DNA of 64,000 nucleotides from Micromonospora sp. KC213 (GTDB taxonomy: Bacteria; Actinomycetota; Actinomycetes; Mycobacteriales; Micromonosporaceae): the NCBI RefSeq assembly GCF_004348325.1, contig NZ_SMKF01000006.1, forward strand, positions 22,464 through 86,463. Direction: 5' to 3'. Positions 22,308 to 31,271 of this stretch are shown here, in pieces; the stretch's first letter is position 1; every line of letters begins with the position of its first letter. Below the pieces are notes generated by a model. It searched no databases. It was not told the DNA's origin and saw nothing but the letters and a program-made list of their open reading frames with translations. The position numbers were made by a program, and so were the translations under genes.

Positions 22308-22369
22308 TCGACCTTCAGGCGGCCGTCGTCGGCGGACCGCGCAGTGACGACGGAGGTAAGGCCGAATAA
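22304..22369 (+). CDS. Possible 21-codon coupling ORF between nuoL and nuoM
   Basis: GTG at 22304 overlaps the nuoL stop (GTGA), and its own TAA at 22367-22369 overlaps the nuoM ATG (TAATG). The peptide would begin MIDLQAAVVGG. Both junctions have the geometry of translational coupling, so ribosomes leaving nuoL could be carried to nuoM. A GGAGG at 22352-22356 inside it is the nuoM ribosome-binding site. The peptide itself may have no function. Confidence 0.3.
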   Translation: MIDLQAAVVGGPRSDDGGKAE

Positions 22370-23901
22370 TGTCCGACTTCCCGTTCCTCTCGGTGCTCAC
22401 CGTGGCGCCGCTGGTCGGTGCGCTGGTGGTGGTCCTGCTGCCCCGGCGGCGGCCCGAGCTGGCCAAGCAGGTGGCGCTCGGCTGGTCACTGCTGGTGCTG
22501 GCGCTCTCCGTGGTCATGTGGGTGTCGTTCCAGGTCGACGGCGACCGGTTGCAGTTCCGTGAGTCGTACCCGTGGATCCCGACCTGGGGGGTCAACTTCA
22601 CCTTCGCCGCGGACGGCATCGCGCTGGTCATGTTGATGCTGATCGCGGTGCTGGTGCCGCTGGTGATCCTGGCGTCCTGGCACGACGCCGAGTCCTCGAA
22701 GCGGTCGGTGCCGGTCTACTTCGCCCTGCTGCTCGTCCTCGAGTGCACGATGATCGGCGTCTTCGCCGCCGCCGACGTCTTCCTGTTCTACGTGTTCTTC
22801 GAGGTCATGCTGGTGCCGATGTACTTCCTGATCGGCAGCTACGGCGGCCACCAGCGGCAGTACGCGGCGGTGAAGTTCTTCCTCTACTCGCTCGTCGGCG
22901 GTCTGTTCATGCTGGCCGCGGTGGTCGGCCTCTGGGTGGTCGGCGGGAAGACCCTCGACTGGCAGACGCTGACCCAGGTGGACATCTCCACCGGCACCGA
23001 GCGTTGGCTGTTCCTCGGCTTCTTCCTCGCCTTCGCCATCAAGGCGCCGTTCTTCCCCTTCCACACCTGGCTGCCGGACGCCGGTGGGGCCGCCCCGGCG
23101 GGCGCCGCCGCACTGCTGGTCGGGGTGCTGGACAAGGTCGGCACCTTCGGCATCCTGCGGTACTGCCTGCCGCTGTTCCCCGAGGCGTCGAAGTGGTTCG
23201 CGCCGTGGGCGCTGGCGCTGGGCCTGATCGGCATCATCTACGCGGCGTTGCTGGCGGTGGGGCAGTCCGACCTGAAGCGGCTGGTGTCGTACACCTCGAT
23301 CGCCCACTTCGGTTTCATCGGGGTCGGTATCTTCGCCTTCACCACCCAGGCCGGCACCGGCGCGGTGCTCTACATGCTCAACCACGGGCTCGCCACCGGC
23401 CTGCTGTTCCTGGTGGTGGGGATGCTGATCGCCCGCCGGGGATCGGCGCTGATCAAGGACTTCGGCGGCGCGGGCAAGCTGATGCCGCTGCTGGCCGGGG
23501 TGCTCTTCTTCGCCGGCCTGGCCTCCCTGGCCCTGCCCGGCACGGCACCGTTCGTCTCCGAGTTCCTGGTGCTGATCGGCACGTTCACGGTGAACAAGCC
23601 GGTCGCGGTGATCGCCACCCTGGGCATCATCCTGGCCGCCGCGTACGTGCTGTGGATGGTACAGCGCACCACGCAGGGCACCCTCAACCCGGAGCTGACC
23701 GGCATCGAGGCGATGCGCCGCGACCTGAGCCTGCGGGAGAAGGTCGTGGTCGCCCCGCTGATCGCCCTGGTCCTGCTGCTCGGCTTCTACCCGAAGCCGG
23801 TCACCGATGTCATCAACCCCGCCGTCCAGGCGACCATGCAGGACGTCGGCAAGACCGATCCCGCCCCTGAGGTCGGCAGCGTCCAGGAGGCTAGCCGGTG
23901 A
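22369..23901 (+). CDS. nuoM: NADH-quinone oxidoreductase subunit M
   Basis: A 510-residue antiporter-like proton-pumping subunit with about 14 transmembrane helices. Motifs include FFEVMLVPMYFLIG with the pumping glutamate, FHTWLPDAGGAAPAGAAALL with its helix-breaking lysine region (DKVGTFGILR), and LKRLVSYTSIAHFGFI. The stop TGA at 23899-23901 is part of another copy of the 60-bp repeat, as at the nuoD end. Confidence 0.95.
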   Translation: MSDFPFLSVLTVAPLVGALVVVLLPRRRPELAKQVALGWSLLVLALSVVMWVSFQVDGDRLQFRESYPWIPTWGVNFTFAADGIALVMLMLIAVLVPLVILASWHDAESSKRSVPVYFALLLVLECTMIGVFAAADVFLFYVFFEVMLVPMYFLIGSYGGHQRQYAAVKFFLYSLVGGLFMLAAVVGLWVVGGKTLDWQTLTQVDISTGTERWLFLGFFLAFAIKAPFFPFHTWLPDAGGAAPAGAAALLVGVLDKVGTFGILRYCLPLFPEASKWFAPWALALGLIGIIYAALLAVGQSDLKRLVSYTSIAHFGFIGVGIFAFTTQAGTGAVLYMLNHGLATGLLFLVVGMLIARRGSALIKDFGGAGKLMPLLAGVLFFAGLASLALPGTAPFVSEFLVLIGTFTVNKPVAVIATLGIILAAAYVLWMVQRTTQGTLNPELTGIEAMRRDLSLREKVVVAPLIALVLLLGFYPKPVTDVINPAVQATMQDVGKTDPAPEVGSVQEASR

Positions 23902-23954
23902 GCGCGAGGAGTGAACGAGCGCAGCGAGTGAGCCCCGCAGTCGCGAACGAAAGG
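23895..23954 (+). repeat. Full 60-bp repeat at the nuoM/nuoN junction
   Basis: A single 60-base copy starting CCGGTGAGCGCGAGGAG and ending CAGTCGCGAACGAAAGG. It supplies the stop codon of nuoM at one end and the AAAGG ribosome-binding site of nuoN at the other. Its centre (AACGAGCGCAGCGAGTGAG) differs from the nuoD/nuoE copies. Confidence 0.92.
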
Positions 23955-23962
23955 TCAGACCA

Positions 23963-25516
23963 GTGACCGAGCTGAAACTGCCGTCGATCGACTACGCGGC
24001 GCTCTCCCCGATCCTGATCATGCTGGGCGTGGCTCTGCTCGGGGTGCTGGTCGAGGCCTTCGTGCCGCGCCGCCACCGGCACCTGACGCAGCTCTCACTC
24101 GCCCTGGTGGCGGTGCTCGGCGCACTGGTGATGGTGGTGTTCAACGCCGACGAGCGGCTGGTCACCATCGGTGGCGCGATCGCCGTCGACGGTCCGACGC
24201 TGTTCCTCCAGGGCGCCATCCTGGTGCTCGCCGCCATGGCGCTGCTGCTGATCGGGGAGCGCTCGGTGGAACGCGGCGGGGCGTTCGTCGCCCAGGCCGC
24301 GGTGACCGCCGAGTCGGACGACGACCGGCGGCAGGCCGAGGGGAGCAACGGTGCGACCGAGGTCTACCCGCTGACCACCTTCGCCGTCGGCGGCATGCTG
24401 ATCTTCGTGGCGGCGAACGACCTGCTGACCATGTTCATCGCGCTCGAGGTCTTCTCGCTGCCGCTCTACCTGCTCTGCGCGCTGGCCCGCCGTCGGCGGC
24501 TGCTGAGCCAGGAGGCGGCGATGAAGTACTTCCTGCTCGGCGCGTACGCCTCGGCGTTCTTCCTGTTCGGTGTGGCGCTGGTCTACGGCTTCACCGCCGG
24601 AATGCCGGACCGGGCGGCGGGCGTCGACTTCGCCACCGTGCACGCGGCGGTGAAGGATTCGCCGGCCAGCCCGGTGCTGCTCTTCGCCGGCATGGCGCTG
24701 CTCGCCATCGGCCTGCTGTTCAAGGCCGCCGCCGCGCCGTTCCACGTCTGGACGCCGGACGTCTACCAGGGCGCCCCGACGCCGGTCACCGCCTTCATGG
24801 CGGCCTGCACCAAGGTCGCCGCCTTCGGGGCCCTGCTGCGGGTGTTCCACGTGGCGTTCGCGGACGCCGCCTGGGACTTCACCCCGATCCTCGGCGTGGT
24901 GGCGGTGCTGACCATGCTGGTCGGCGCGGTGCTGGCGGTGACCCAGACCGACATCAAACGGCTGCTGGCGTACTCGTCGATCGCCAACGCCGGCTACCTG
25001 CTGGTAGGTGTGCTCGCGCCCACCGGCGCGGGCGTCGCGGGCACGATGTTCTACCTGGCCGCGTACGGGTTCTCGGTGCTGGCCGCGTTCGCCGTGGTGA
25101 CCCTGGTCCGGGACGCGGACGGCGAGGCCACCCACCTGTCCCGCTGGGCCGGGCTGGGTCGCCGCTCGCCGTTCTACGCCGGCGTCTTCACCTTCATCCT
25201 GCTGGCCTTCGCCGGTATCCCGCTGACCAGTGGCTTCATGGGCAAGTTCGCGGTCTTCGGTCCCGCCCTGGAGAGCGGTCAGGCGTGGCTGGTGGTGGCC
25301 GGTGTGCTGACCAGCATGGTGCTGGCGTTCCCGTACCTGCGGGTCGTGGTGATGATGTGGCTGTCCGAGCCGGGGGACAGCACCCCGACGGTCACCGTGC
25401 CGGGTGGGCTGACCGCCACCGCGCTCATGATCGGCGTGGCGGCCACCCTGGTGCTCGGGGTGCTTCCCGCGCCGCTGCTCGATCTGGCGACAGACGCCGC
25501 GACGTTCGTCAGGTGA
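23963..25516 (+). CDS. nuoN: NADH-quinone oxidoreductase subunit N
   Basis: A 517-residue antiporter-like subunit, the last of the 14 nuo genes. Motifs seen are MFIALEVFSLPLYLLCAL with the conserved glutamate, KAAAAPFHVWTPDVYQGAPT and IKRLLAYSSIANAGYLLVG. A charged loop near residues 112-130 (SDDDRRQAEGSNG) is an insertion also found in other actinobacterial NuoN proteins. GTG 23963 lies 8 bases after the repeat-derived AAAGG. A hairpin follows the stop by 20 bases. Confidence 0.95.
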   Translation: MTELKLPSIDYAALSPILIMLGVALLGVLVEAFVPRRHRHLTQLSLALVAVLGALVMVVFNADERLVTIGGAIAVDGPTLFLQGAILVLAAMALLLIGERSVERGGAFVAQAAVTAESDDDRRQAEGSNGATEVYPLTTFAVGGMLIFVAANDLLTMFIALEVFSLPLYLLCALARRRRLLSQEAAMKYFLLGAYASAFFLFGVALVYGFTAGMPDRAAGVDFATVHAAVKDSPASPVLLFAGMALLAIGLLFKAAAAPFHVWTPDVYQGAPTPVTAFMAACTKVAAFGALLRVFHVAFADAAWDFTPILGVVAVLTMLVGAVLAVTQTDIKRLLAYSSIANAGYLLVGVLAPTGAGVAGTMFYLAAYGFSVLAAFAVVTLVRDADGEATHLSRWAGLGRRSPFYAGVFTFILLAFAGIPLTSGFMGKFAVFGPALESGQAWLVVAGVLTSMVLAFPYLRVVVMMWLSEPGDSTPTVTVPGGLTATALMIGVAATLVLGVLPAPLLDLATDAATFVR

Positions 25517-25535
25517 ACCGTCGTTCCTCGGATCC

Positions 25536-25565
25536 GGGGCCGGTGCGCGGTGGCGCACCGGCCCC
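25536..25565 (+). terminator. Probable terminator of the nuo operon
   Basis: GGGGCCGGTGCGC at 25536-25548 pairs with GCGCACCGGCCCC at 25553-25565 over a GGTG loop, 20 bases after nuoN. There is no T-run, as is common in GC-rich actinobacteria. Confidence 0.65.
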
Positions 25566-25606
25566 GGGCCGTATCCCCGCCCCGGAGCAGGTCGAACGGG
25601 TGTGGC

Positions 25607-26692
25607 ATGGTTGAGGGCGTGGTGAATCCGGCTGGCGAGCGTTCAGAGGCGGTCGGTTCCGGCGGTCGTCGGGGCCGGGCGGGCACGGGCCAGATCGGCG
25701 CGCTCGGCGTTCATCTCGCCGACCCGCACGTCGAGTCGTCCGTGCTGGGTCTGCTCGACTCCGTCGAGACCGAGCTGCGGGCCAGCGTGGCCAGCGCCGA
25801 TCCGTTCGTCACCGAGGCGGCGCGGCATCTGGTGGAGGCCGGCGGGAAGCGATTCCGGCCGCTGCTGGTGGCACTGGGCGCCCAGTTCGGTGACGCGGGG
25901 GCCCCGCAGGTGATCCCGGCCGCGGTGGTGATGGAACTCACCCACCTGGCGACGCTCTACCACGACGACGTGATGGACGAGGCAGCCGTCCGGCGCGGTG
26001 CGCCGAGCGCCAACTCCCGCTGGACGAACTCGGTGGCCATCCTGGTGGGCGACTACCTTTTCGCCCGGGCCGCAGACATCGCCGCCGACCTCGGCCCCGA
26101 GGCGGTCCGGCTGCAGGCGCGCACGTTCGCCCGGCTGGTCCACGGCCAGATCGCCGAGACCGTCGGCCCTCGCGCCGGCGAGGACCCGATCGCCCACTAC
26201 CTGAACGTGATCGCGGAGAAGACCGGCTCGCTGATCGCCACCTCGGCCCGCTTCGGTGGCATGTTCGGCGGCGCGTCGGTCGCGCACACCGAGGCTCTGG
26301 CAGGCTACGGCGAGACCATCGGGGTGGCCTTCCAGCTCTCCGACGACCTGCTCGACATCGCCAGCGAGTCGCGGCAGTCGGGCAAGACACCCGGGACGGA
26401 CCTGCGCGAGGGCGTGCCGACCCTGCCGGTGCTCTACGCCCGGGCCGCCGACGACTCGGATGCCGCCTCGGTGCGGCTGCGGGAGATCCTGGCCACCGGC
26501 CCGCTGGTCGACGACGCGCTGCACGCCGAGGCGCTCGGCCTGCTGCGCGAGTCGCCGGCGCTCAAGCGGGCCCGGGAGACGGTACGCAGCTACGCCGAGG
26601 GCGCTCGGGCGCAACTCGCCCCACTGCCGGACAGCCCGGCCCGCCGGGCCCTCGAATCGCTCTGCGACCACATCGCCGACCGCACCGGCTGA
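25607..26692 (+). CDS. Polyprenyl diphosphate synthase, probable menaquinone side-chain enzyme
   Basis: A 361-residue trans-isoprenyl diphosphate synthase. The first Asp-rich motif is in LYHDDVMDEA near residue 125, and the second is LSDDLLDIA near 247. GGKRFRPLLV and HGQIAETVG also fit the family. These enzymes extend farnesyl diphosphate with isopentenyl diphosphate; location behind nuo and the menaquinone genes suggests it makes the quinone tail. Chain length cannot be set from sequence alone. Start is uncertain: ATG 25607, GTG 25619 and GTG 25622 are all possible and none has a strong ribosome-binding site. Confidence 0.87.
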   Translation: MVEGVVNPAGERSEAVGSGGRRGRAGTGQIGALGVHLADPHVESSVLGLLDSVETELRASVASADPFVTEAARHLVEAGGKRFRPLLVALGAQFGDAGAPQVIPAAVVMELTHLATLYHDDVMDEAAVRRGAPSANSRWTNSVAILVGDYLFARAADIAADLGPEAVRLQARTFARLVHGQIAETVGPRAGEDPIAHYLNVIAEKTGSLIATSARFGGMFGGASVAHTEALAGYGETIGVAFQLSDDLLDIASESRQSGKTPGTDLREGVPTLPVLYARAADDSDAASVRLREILATGPLVDDALHAEALGLLRESPALKRARETVRSYAEGARAQLAPLPDSPARRALESLCDHIADRTG

Positions 26693-26726
26693 CCGCCCCC
26701 GGCGCGCGGCTTGGCCGGACGCGGGC

Positions 26727-27905
26727 TCAGCGGGCGAGGAGGCGGCTGCCGGTGAGCATGAAGGCGGCGGCGGCGAGCATGGCCGCGGCGGCGGCCAACC
26801 ACATCATCGGGTAGCCGAAGGCGGCGGCGATGGTGCCCAGCCCGAGCGGGCCGAGGCAGCCGCCCGCGTACACCCCGGTCTGGGTGATCGAGGTGGCGGC
26901 GGCCGGAGCCTGCGGATGCAGCTTGACCACGGCGAAGTTCATCAGCCCGGGCCAGGCCCAGCCCAAACCGAAACCGAGCACCACGCCCACCACCAGCGGC
27001 ACCGTGCCGGCCACCGCGAGCAGACCCAACCCGGCCGCGCCCACCACCAGCATTCCGGCGATCAGCGCGACGTGCCCCTCGGCACGCCGGTCGGCGAGCC
27101 AGCCCCCACCCACCCGGGCGGTCACGCAGACCGCGCTGCCCAGGGTGAGGGTCAGCCCGGCCAGCCCCGGCGCGAGACCACGTGCCACCGCAGAGTCGAC
27201 CAGGAAGGTGCCCAGTGCGTTCGCGGCAGCCGCCGCGAGGGTCGCCGCCACCCCCACCACCACGAGCGCCGCGGTGGCCCGCCCGCCGCGCGCCGACGCG
27301 GCGCGCCGTTTCGGCCCGGCGTCGCCCGGGGGTACGGCGGGCAGGGTGGCCAGCGCGGCGACCGAAGCGGCCACAAACGCCCAACGCCACCCGGCGGTGA
27401 GTGCGATGGCGGGTACCGCCGCGCCGGCCAGCAGGGTGGAAGCGGGGATCGCGGCCTGTTTCACGCCGAAGGAGAGCCCCTGCCGGCGGGCCGGGACGTG
27501 CCGGGCCAGCGCCGCGTTGCTGGCGAGTTGACCGAGCGCGTTCGCCGCCGCGCTCAACCCCAGCAGGACCACCAGCACCGGGTACGAGCGGGCCAACGTC
27601 GCGATGGCGAGCAGGCAGGCAGCGGCGAGCAGGATGCCGGCGCGGGCCACCGTGACCGGCCCGTACCGCTCGACGAGACGCCCCGACGGGACCGAGGCCA
27701 GCGCGCTGACGCCGAAGTACACCGCGACGGCCAACCCCAGCCCGGCCGGGGAGAAATGGAGGTCGTCGCCCATCTGCACGGCCAGACCACCGACCAGGAA
27801 CACCGGCAGCACGCAGGCGATGGTGGTGGCGACGGCGCCGGCACCGGCGCGCAGCGGGCGTACCTCGGGCCGGTGCGTGGATGAGGTGAGGTCGGTGTCG
27901 GTCAT
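26727..27905 (-). CDS. Major facilitator superfamily transporter
   Basis: A 392-residue membrane protein with about 12 transmembrane helices. The loop after helix 2 (PSGRLVERYGPVTVARAG) has the MFS motif A pattern and there is a long central loop near residues 195-215. The substrate is not recognisable; features resemble small drug or metabolite exporters of the YcaD/CynX type. It is divergent from the IclR regulator gene, with 156 bases between the starts, so that regulator is its most likely controller. Confidence 0.82.
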   Translation of the reverse strand: MTDTDLTSSTHRPEVRPLRAGAGAVATTIACVLPVFLVGGLAVQMGDDLHFSPAGLGLAVAVYFGVSALASVPSGRLVERYGPVTVARAGILLAAACLLAIATLARSYPVLVVLLGLSAAANALGQLASNAALARHVPARRQGLSFGVKQAAIPASTLLAGAAVPAIALTAGWRWAFVAASVAALATLPAVPPGDAGPKRRAASARGGRATAALVVVGVAATLAAAAANALGTFLVDSAVARGLAPGLAGLTLTLGSAVCVTARVGGGWLADRRAEGHVALIAGMLVVGAAGLGLLAVAGTVPLVVGVVLGFGLGWAWPGLMNFAVVKLHPQAPAAATSITQTGVYAGGCLGPLGLGTIAAAFGYPMMWLAAAAAMLAAAAFMLTGSRLLAR

Positions 27906-28061
27906 GGTGCGGCCAACGTACGTGAGTCTGCTTTCCGACCGCCCGACGTGGCGCAGCGATACCCGTCACGTACACGCTGGTCTGGCATTCTCGACCCGAA
28001 CGGGCGTTCCGTCCCTGGGCGTTTTTTCATATGGTGTAAGTCCCCGGCTGCGGAGGTGGTT

Positions 28062-28844
28062 GTGCGCGACCCCCTGGCGGAGCCTTCGGATCTCATCCGG
28101 AGCGTCTCCCGCGCCCTGCGCGTGCTCGAGTCGGTCGGCCGCGCCCCGAAGGGGCTGACCGTCAAGCAGATCGCCCGGCGGTGCGAGCTGACCGTCGCCA
28201 CCACCTACCACCTGGTCCGCACTCTGGCGTACGAGGGTTACGTGATTCGCCGGGAGGACGGCACCTACATCGTCGGGCTGGAGGTCGCCGACCGGTACCG
28301 GGAGCTGGTAACCGCTTTCCGAGGGCCGCCGGCGGTCGGGGAGACGCTGCGCCGAGCCGCCGCCGACACCGGCTGGAGCCACTACCTCGGCCGCTTCGTG
28401 GGCGGGCAGGTGGCGGTCACCGCGGTCGCCGAGGGCGTCCGCTCGCCGCACCTGGAGGAGCTGGTGCCCGGCTTCGACGAGGGCGCGCACGCGACCGCGC
28501 TCGGCAAGAGCCTGCTCGCCACGCTCACCCCCGACCAGCGTTTCCGCTACCTGCGCGAGTACGGCATGCGCCCGTTCACGACCGCCACCCTGACCACGGT
28601 GGAGGCGTTCGAGGCGGACCTGGCCGCCGGGGAACGCCGTGGCATGCAGTTGGAGCTGGGGCAGTTCCGGCAGGGGGTGGCCTGCGCGGCGGTGCTGGTC
28701 GCCCCGGACAAGGACATCGAACGTCGGGTGGCGCTGGCCTGCGCGCTGCCGGCCAGCGAGATGATGACCTCCGCCCGGGTGGTACGGGCCAAGCTGCTGA
28801 CCGTCGCCCGGTCCCTCGCCGACATCATCACCGCCGACACCTGA
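28062..28844 (+). CDS. IclR-family transcriptional regulator
   Basis: A 260-residue regulator. Residues 8-70 form the winged helix-turn-helix (SRALRVLESVGR, then LTVKQIARRCEL and TTYHLVRTLAYEGYV). The rest is the IclR effector-binding domain with GFDEGAHATALGKSLLATL. GTG 28062 follows GGAGG at 28052-28056 by 5 bases; the frame opening at 27948 lacks such a site. Targets are unknown, and the divergent MFS gene is the first candidate. A CATATGGT box at 28028-28035 may be part of its promoter. Confidence 0.85.
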   Translation: MRDPLAEPSDLIRSVSRALRVLESVGRAPKGLTVKQIARRCELTVATTYHLVRTLAYEGYVIRREDGTYIVGLEVADRYRELVTAFRGPPAVGETLRRAAADTGWSHYLGRFVGGQVAVTAVAEGVRSPHLEELVPGFDEGAHATALGKSLLATLTPDQRFRYLREYGMRPFTTATLTTVEAFEADLAAGERRGMQLELGQFRQGVACAAVLVAPDKDIERRVALACALPASEMMTSARVVRAKLLTVARSLADIITADT

Positions 28845-28875
28845 CCTCCCGCCCGGCCCGGCCGATCACCGACAC

Positions 28876-28940
28876 GCCGACGGGCCCCGTCCCGGGCGGA
28901 GAGCGGGGCCCGTCGGCCGGTGGCCGGGGTAGGCCACCGG
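28876..28940. terminator. Double hairpin between convergent genes
   Basis: GCCGACGGGCCCCG (28876-28889) pairs with CGGGGCCCGTCGGC (28904-28917), and CCGGTGGCC (28917-28925) with GGCCACCGG (28932-28940). The pair sits between the ends of the IclR gene and the PhoX gene and could stop transcription from both sides. Confidence 0.7.
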
Positions 28941-28949
28941 AGGGGAACG

Positions 28950-31064
28950 TCAGCTGCCGATCGGGCCGCCGTCCAGCCGCCAGGCGACCACCACACCCGG
29001 CTTGGCGTAGTCACCGTCCGGCCAGGTCGACGCCGGCTTTTCCACGCTCGCCCCGGTCAGCTCACCGGGGTGCTGCACCGCCACGAAGACCGAACGGTTG
29101 TCCTCGGTGATGAACGGGCCGCAGGTCTCCGCACCGACCGGCACGGTCAGGAACTGCTTGAGGTGGCCCCGCTCCGGGCCCTCCACGGGGGTGGCGAAGA
29201 GACCGTCGTTGCTGCCCAGCGCGTTGCCGTCGGTGGAGATCCACAGGTTTCCGGCGGCGTCGAAGGCCACGTTGTCCGGGCAGGAGATCGGCGACACCTT
29301 CGTCTTGTCGTACCCGGCGAAGTAGGTCGACGGGTCGGTCGGGTCGCCGGCGACAATCGGCAGCGACCAGGCGAAGGTCTCCGCCGTGTTGTCGGCGCGG
29401 TCCTCGACCAGCTCCAGGATCTGGCCGTGCTTGTTGAGGTTGCGCGGGTTGGCCTCGTCGGCCGGTGCCTTCCCGGGCTTGCCCCGGTCGGTGTTGTTGG
29501 TCAGCGCCACGTACACCTTGCCGGTGAGCAGGCTCGCCTCGACGTCCTCCGGCCGGTCCATCTTGGTCGCGCCGACCTTGTCGGCGGCCAGCCGGGTGAA
29601 GGTGAGCACGTCGGCGGCGGTCATCCCGTCGACGTACGAGCGGGTGCCGCTGACCAGCCTGATCCACCGCCCCCGGCCGTTGAACGCGCCGTCGGCGGGG
29701 AGCTTGCCGGAACCGTCGATCTCGGCGGCGCTGGTCTGCTCGATCTTCGCCACGTAGAGGGTGCCGGACTCCAGCAGCGTCAGGTTGTGCTTGCGGGCCA
29801 CCCACGAGTCACCCGGCATGAACTTCTTGTCCGAGACGAACTTGTACAGGTAGTCGAAGCGCTCGTCGTCGCCCATGTAGGCGACCACCTGACCGTTGCG
29901 CGCCACGATCACGTTGGCGCCCTCGTGCTTGAACCGGCCCAGCGCGGTGTGCTTGCGCGGGCGGCTCTCCGGGTCGAACGGGTCGATCTCCACGATCCAG
30001 CCGAAGCGGTTCGCCTCGTTCGGGTGCTTCGCCAGGTCGAACCGCTCGTCGGCCCGCTCCCACCTGCGGCTGCCGCTCGGGTACCGGGCGGTGGTGGTGA
30101 TGCCGTACCGGGCGAGCTTCGGCTTGACCTCCTCCGGCACGGCGTCGCCGCCGACGAAGTACTGGTTGAAGTTCTCCTCGCCGGAGAGCACCGTGCCCCA
30201 CGGGGTGACCCCGCCGGCGCAGTTGTTCAGCGTGCCGACGACCGTACGGCCCTTCGGGTCGGCGGCGGTACGCAACCAGGCCGACCCGGCGGCCGGTCCG
30301 GTCAGGTCGAACTTCGTGGCCAGCGCGGTCACCCGCCGGTTGTACGGACGGCGGCCCTGGGTGACTGGACGCCACTGCCCGGTGCCGTCGACCCGCTCCA
30401 GCTCCACCACGGACATGCCGTGCGCGGCCATGGTCACCCGCAACTGCTCCACCGTGAGCGCGTCCATGCTGGTGAAGCCGGGGAACATCAGATCCTCGTT
30501 GGTGTACTCGTGGTTCACCACGAGCAGCGCCCGCCGGCCACGCCGGTCCAGCGGCAGCACCCCGACGAAGTCGTTGTTGTAGCCGAACTGCTTGGCCTGG
30601 GCGGCGGCGGTCTGGTTGCGCAGGTCGAACCGGGGGGCACCGGGGACGACCGGGTCACCCCAGCGGATGACCACCGAGTGGTCGTACCCGTTCGGCACGA
30701 CCAGGGTGTCGAGCTTGTTCGGCGGGATCGGTTTGAAGGTGAGTGCTCCGGTGCCGGCGGGCGGACGGGGGCGGCGGAAGCCGGTCACCTCGGCGGCGGC
30801 GGGCGCGGCGGCGGCCGGAACCGATCCGCCGGTGGCGCCGGCGGCGGTGCCGAAGCCGAGGACCAGGGCACCGACGGCCCCGGCGGACAGCACGCCGCGC
30901 CGGTTCACCTCGGCGGAGACGATGTCGCCGAAGTACGCGTTGTCGGAGGTGTTGGGCACGGGGTGGTCGCAGGCGTTGCCGCACCGGTACAGGCAGGTCA
31001 TCGCATCGCGGCTGCCGTGCCGGGGGGTGCCCAGCAGCGGGAGCAGCCGGGGACGGTCGCTCAT
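28950..31064 (-). CDS. PhoX-family secreted alkaline phosphatase (DUF839)
   Basis: A 704-residue protein of the PhoX family, calcium- and iron-dependent phosphatases that release phosphate from organic esters outside the cell. A Tat-type signal lies unusually far in (NRRGVLSAGAVGALVLGFG at about 53-71), after a conserved cytoplasmic leader with CLYRCGNACDHP. The body has VVPNGYDHSVVIRWGDPV, FGYNNDFVG and NHEYTNED, all typical of the family. ATG 31064 is preceded by GGAGG (AGGAGGCTTCCCCG upstream on its strand, spacing about 9). Control by phosphate starvation is supported by the PHO box at 31167-31188. Confidence 0.87.
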   Translation of the reverse strand: MSDRPRLLPLLGTPRHGSRDAMTCLYRCGNACDHPVPNTSDNAYFGDIVSAEVNRRGVLSAGAVGALVLGFGTAAGATGGSVPAAAAPAAAEVTGFRRPRPPAGTGALTFKPIPPNKLDTLVVPNGYDHSVVIRWGDPVVPGAPRFDLRNQTAAAQAKQFGYNNDFVGVLPLDRRGRRALLVVNHEYTNEDLMFPGFTSMDALTVEQLRVTMAAHGMSVVELERVDGTGQWRPVTQGRRPYNRRVTALATKFDLTGPAAGSAWLRTAADPKGRTVVGTLNNCAGGVTPWGTVLSGEENFNQYFVGGDAVPEEVKPKLARYGITTTARYPSGSRRWERADERFDLAKHPNEANRFGWIVEIDPFDPESRPRKHTALGRFKHEGANVIVARNGQVVAYMGDDERFDYLYKFVSDKKFMPGDSWVARKHNLTLLESGTLYVAKIEQTSAAEIDGSGKLPADGAFNGRGRWIRLVSGTRSYVDGMTAADVLTFTRLAADKVGATKMDRPEDVEASLLTGKVYVALTNNTDRGKPGKAPADEANPRNLNKHGQILELVEDRADNTAETFAWSLPIVAGDPTDPSTYFAGYDKTKVSPISCPDNVAFDAAGNLWISTDGNALGSNDGLFATPVEGPERGHLKQFLTVPVGAETCGPFITEDNRSVFVAVQHPGELTGASVEKPASTWPDGDYAKPGVVVAWRLDGGPIGS

Positions 31065-31166
31065 CGGGGAAGCCTCCTGGAAGCAGGTTCACTGGCACGG
31101 CCGGAACAGCGGGTGGACGTGCGTACCGGCCGGAGGCTGCCAGGGCGCGGTGAGCGGGCCTCGGCG

Positions 31167-31188
31167 CGAGTGTGAACCTCATGTGAAC
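31167..31188 (-). promoter_or_regulatory. PHO box (PhoP operator) upstream of the phosphatase
   Basis: Read on the minus strand, GTTCACATGAG is followed directly by GTTCACACTCG, two 11-base direct repeats with the actinobacterial PhoP-box core GTTCAC. A third, less exact unit (GTTCATCCGCT) lies 6 bases further upstream at 31195-31205. The box is about 100 bases from the phosphatase start and on the right strand for activation of it. The divergent sigma gene starts at 31272. Confidence 0.8.
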
Positions 31189-31271
31189 AGCGGGAGCGGA
31201 TGAACCGATCGGTGGGGTCGCGCGTATCCACAAGCGGACCCCACACCGTCCGACCCGGCGCGCAGAGCGAG

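Noticed and set aside
28920..31175. Open frame of 751 codons on the plus strand opposite the PhoX gene
   Set aside because: PhoX motifs are on the other strand; this frame is a GC shadow.
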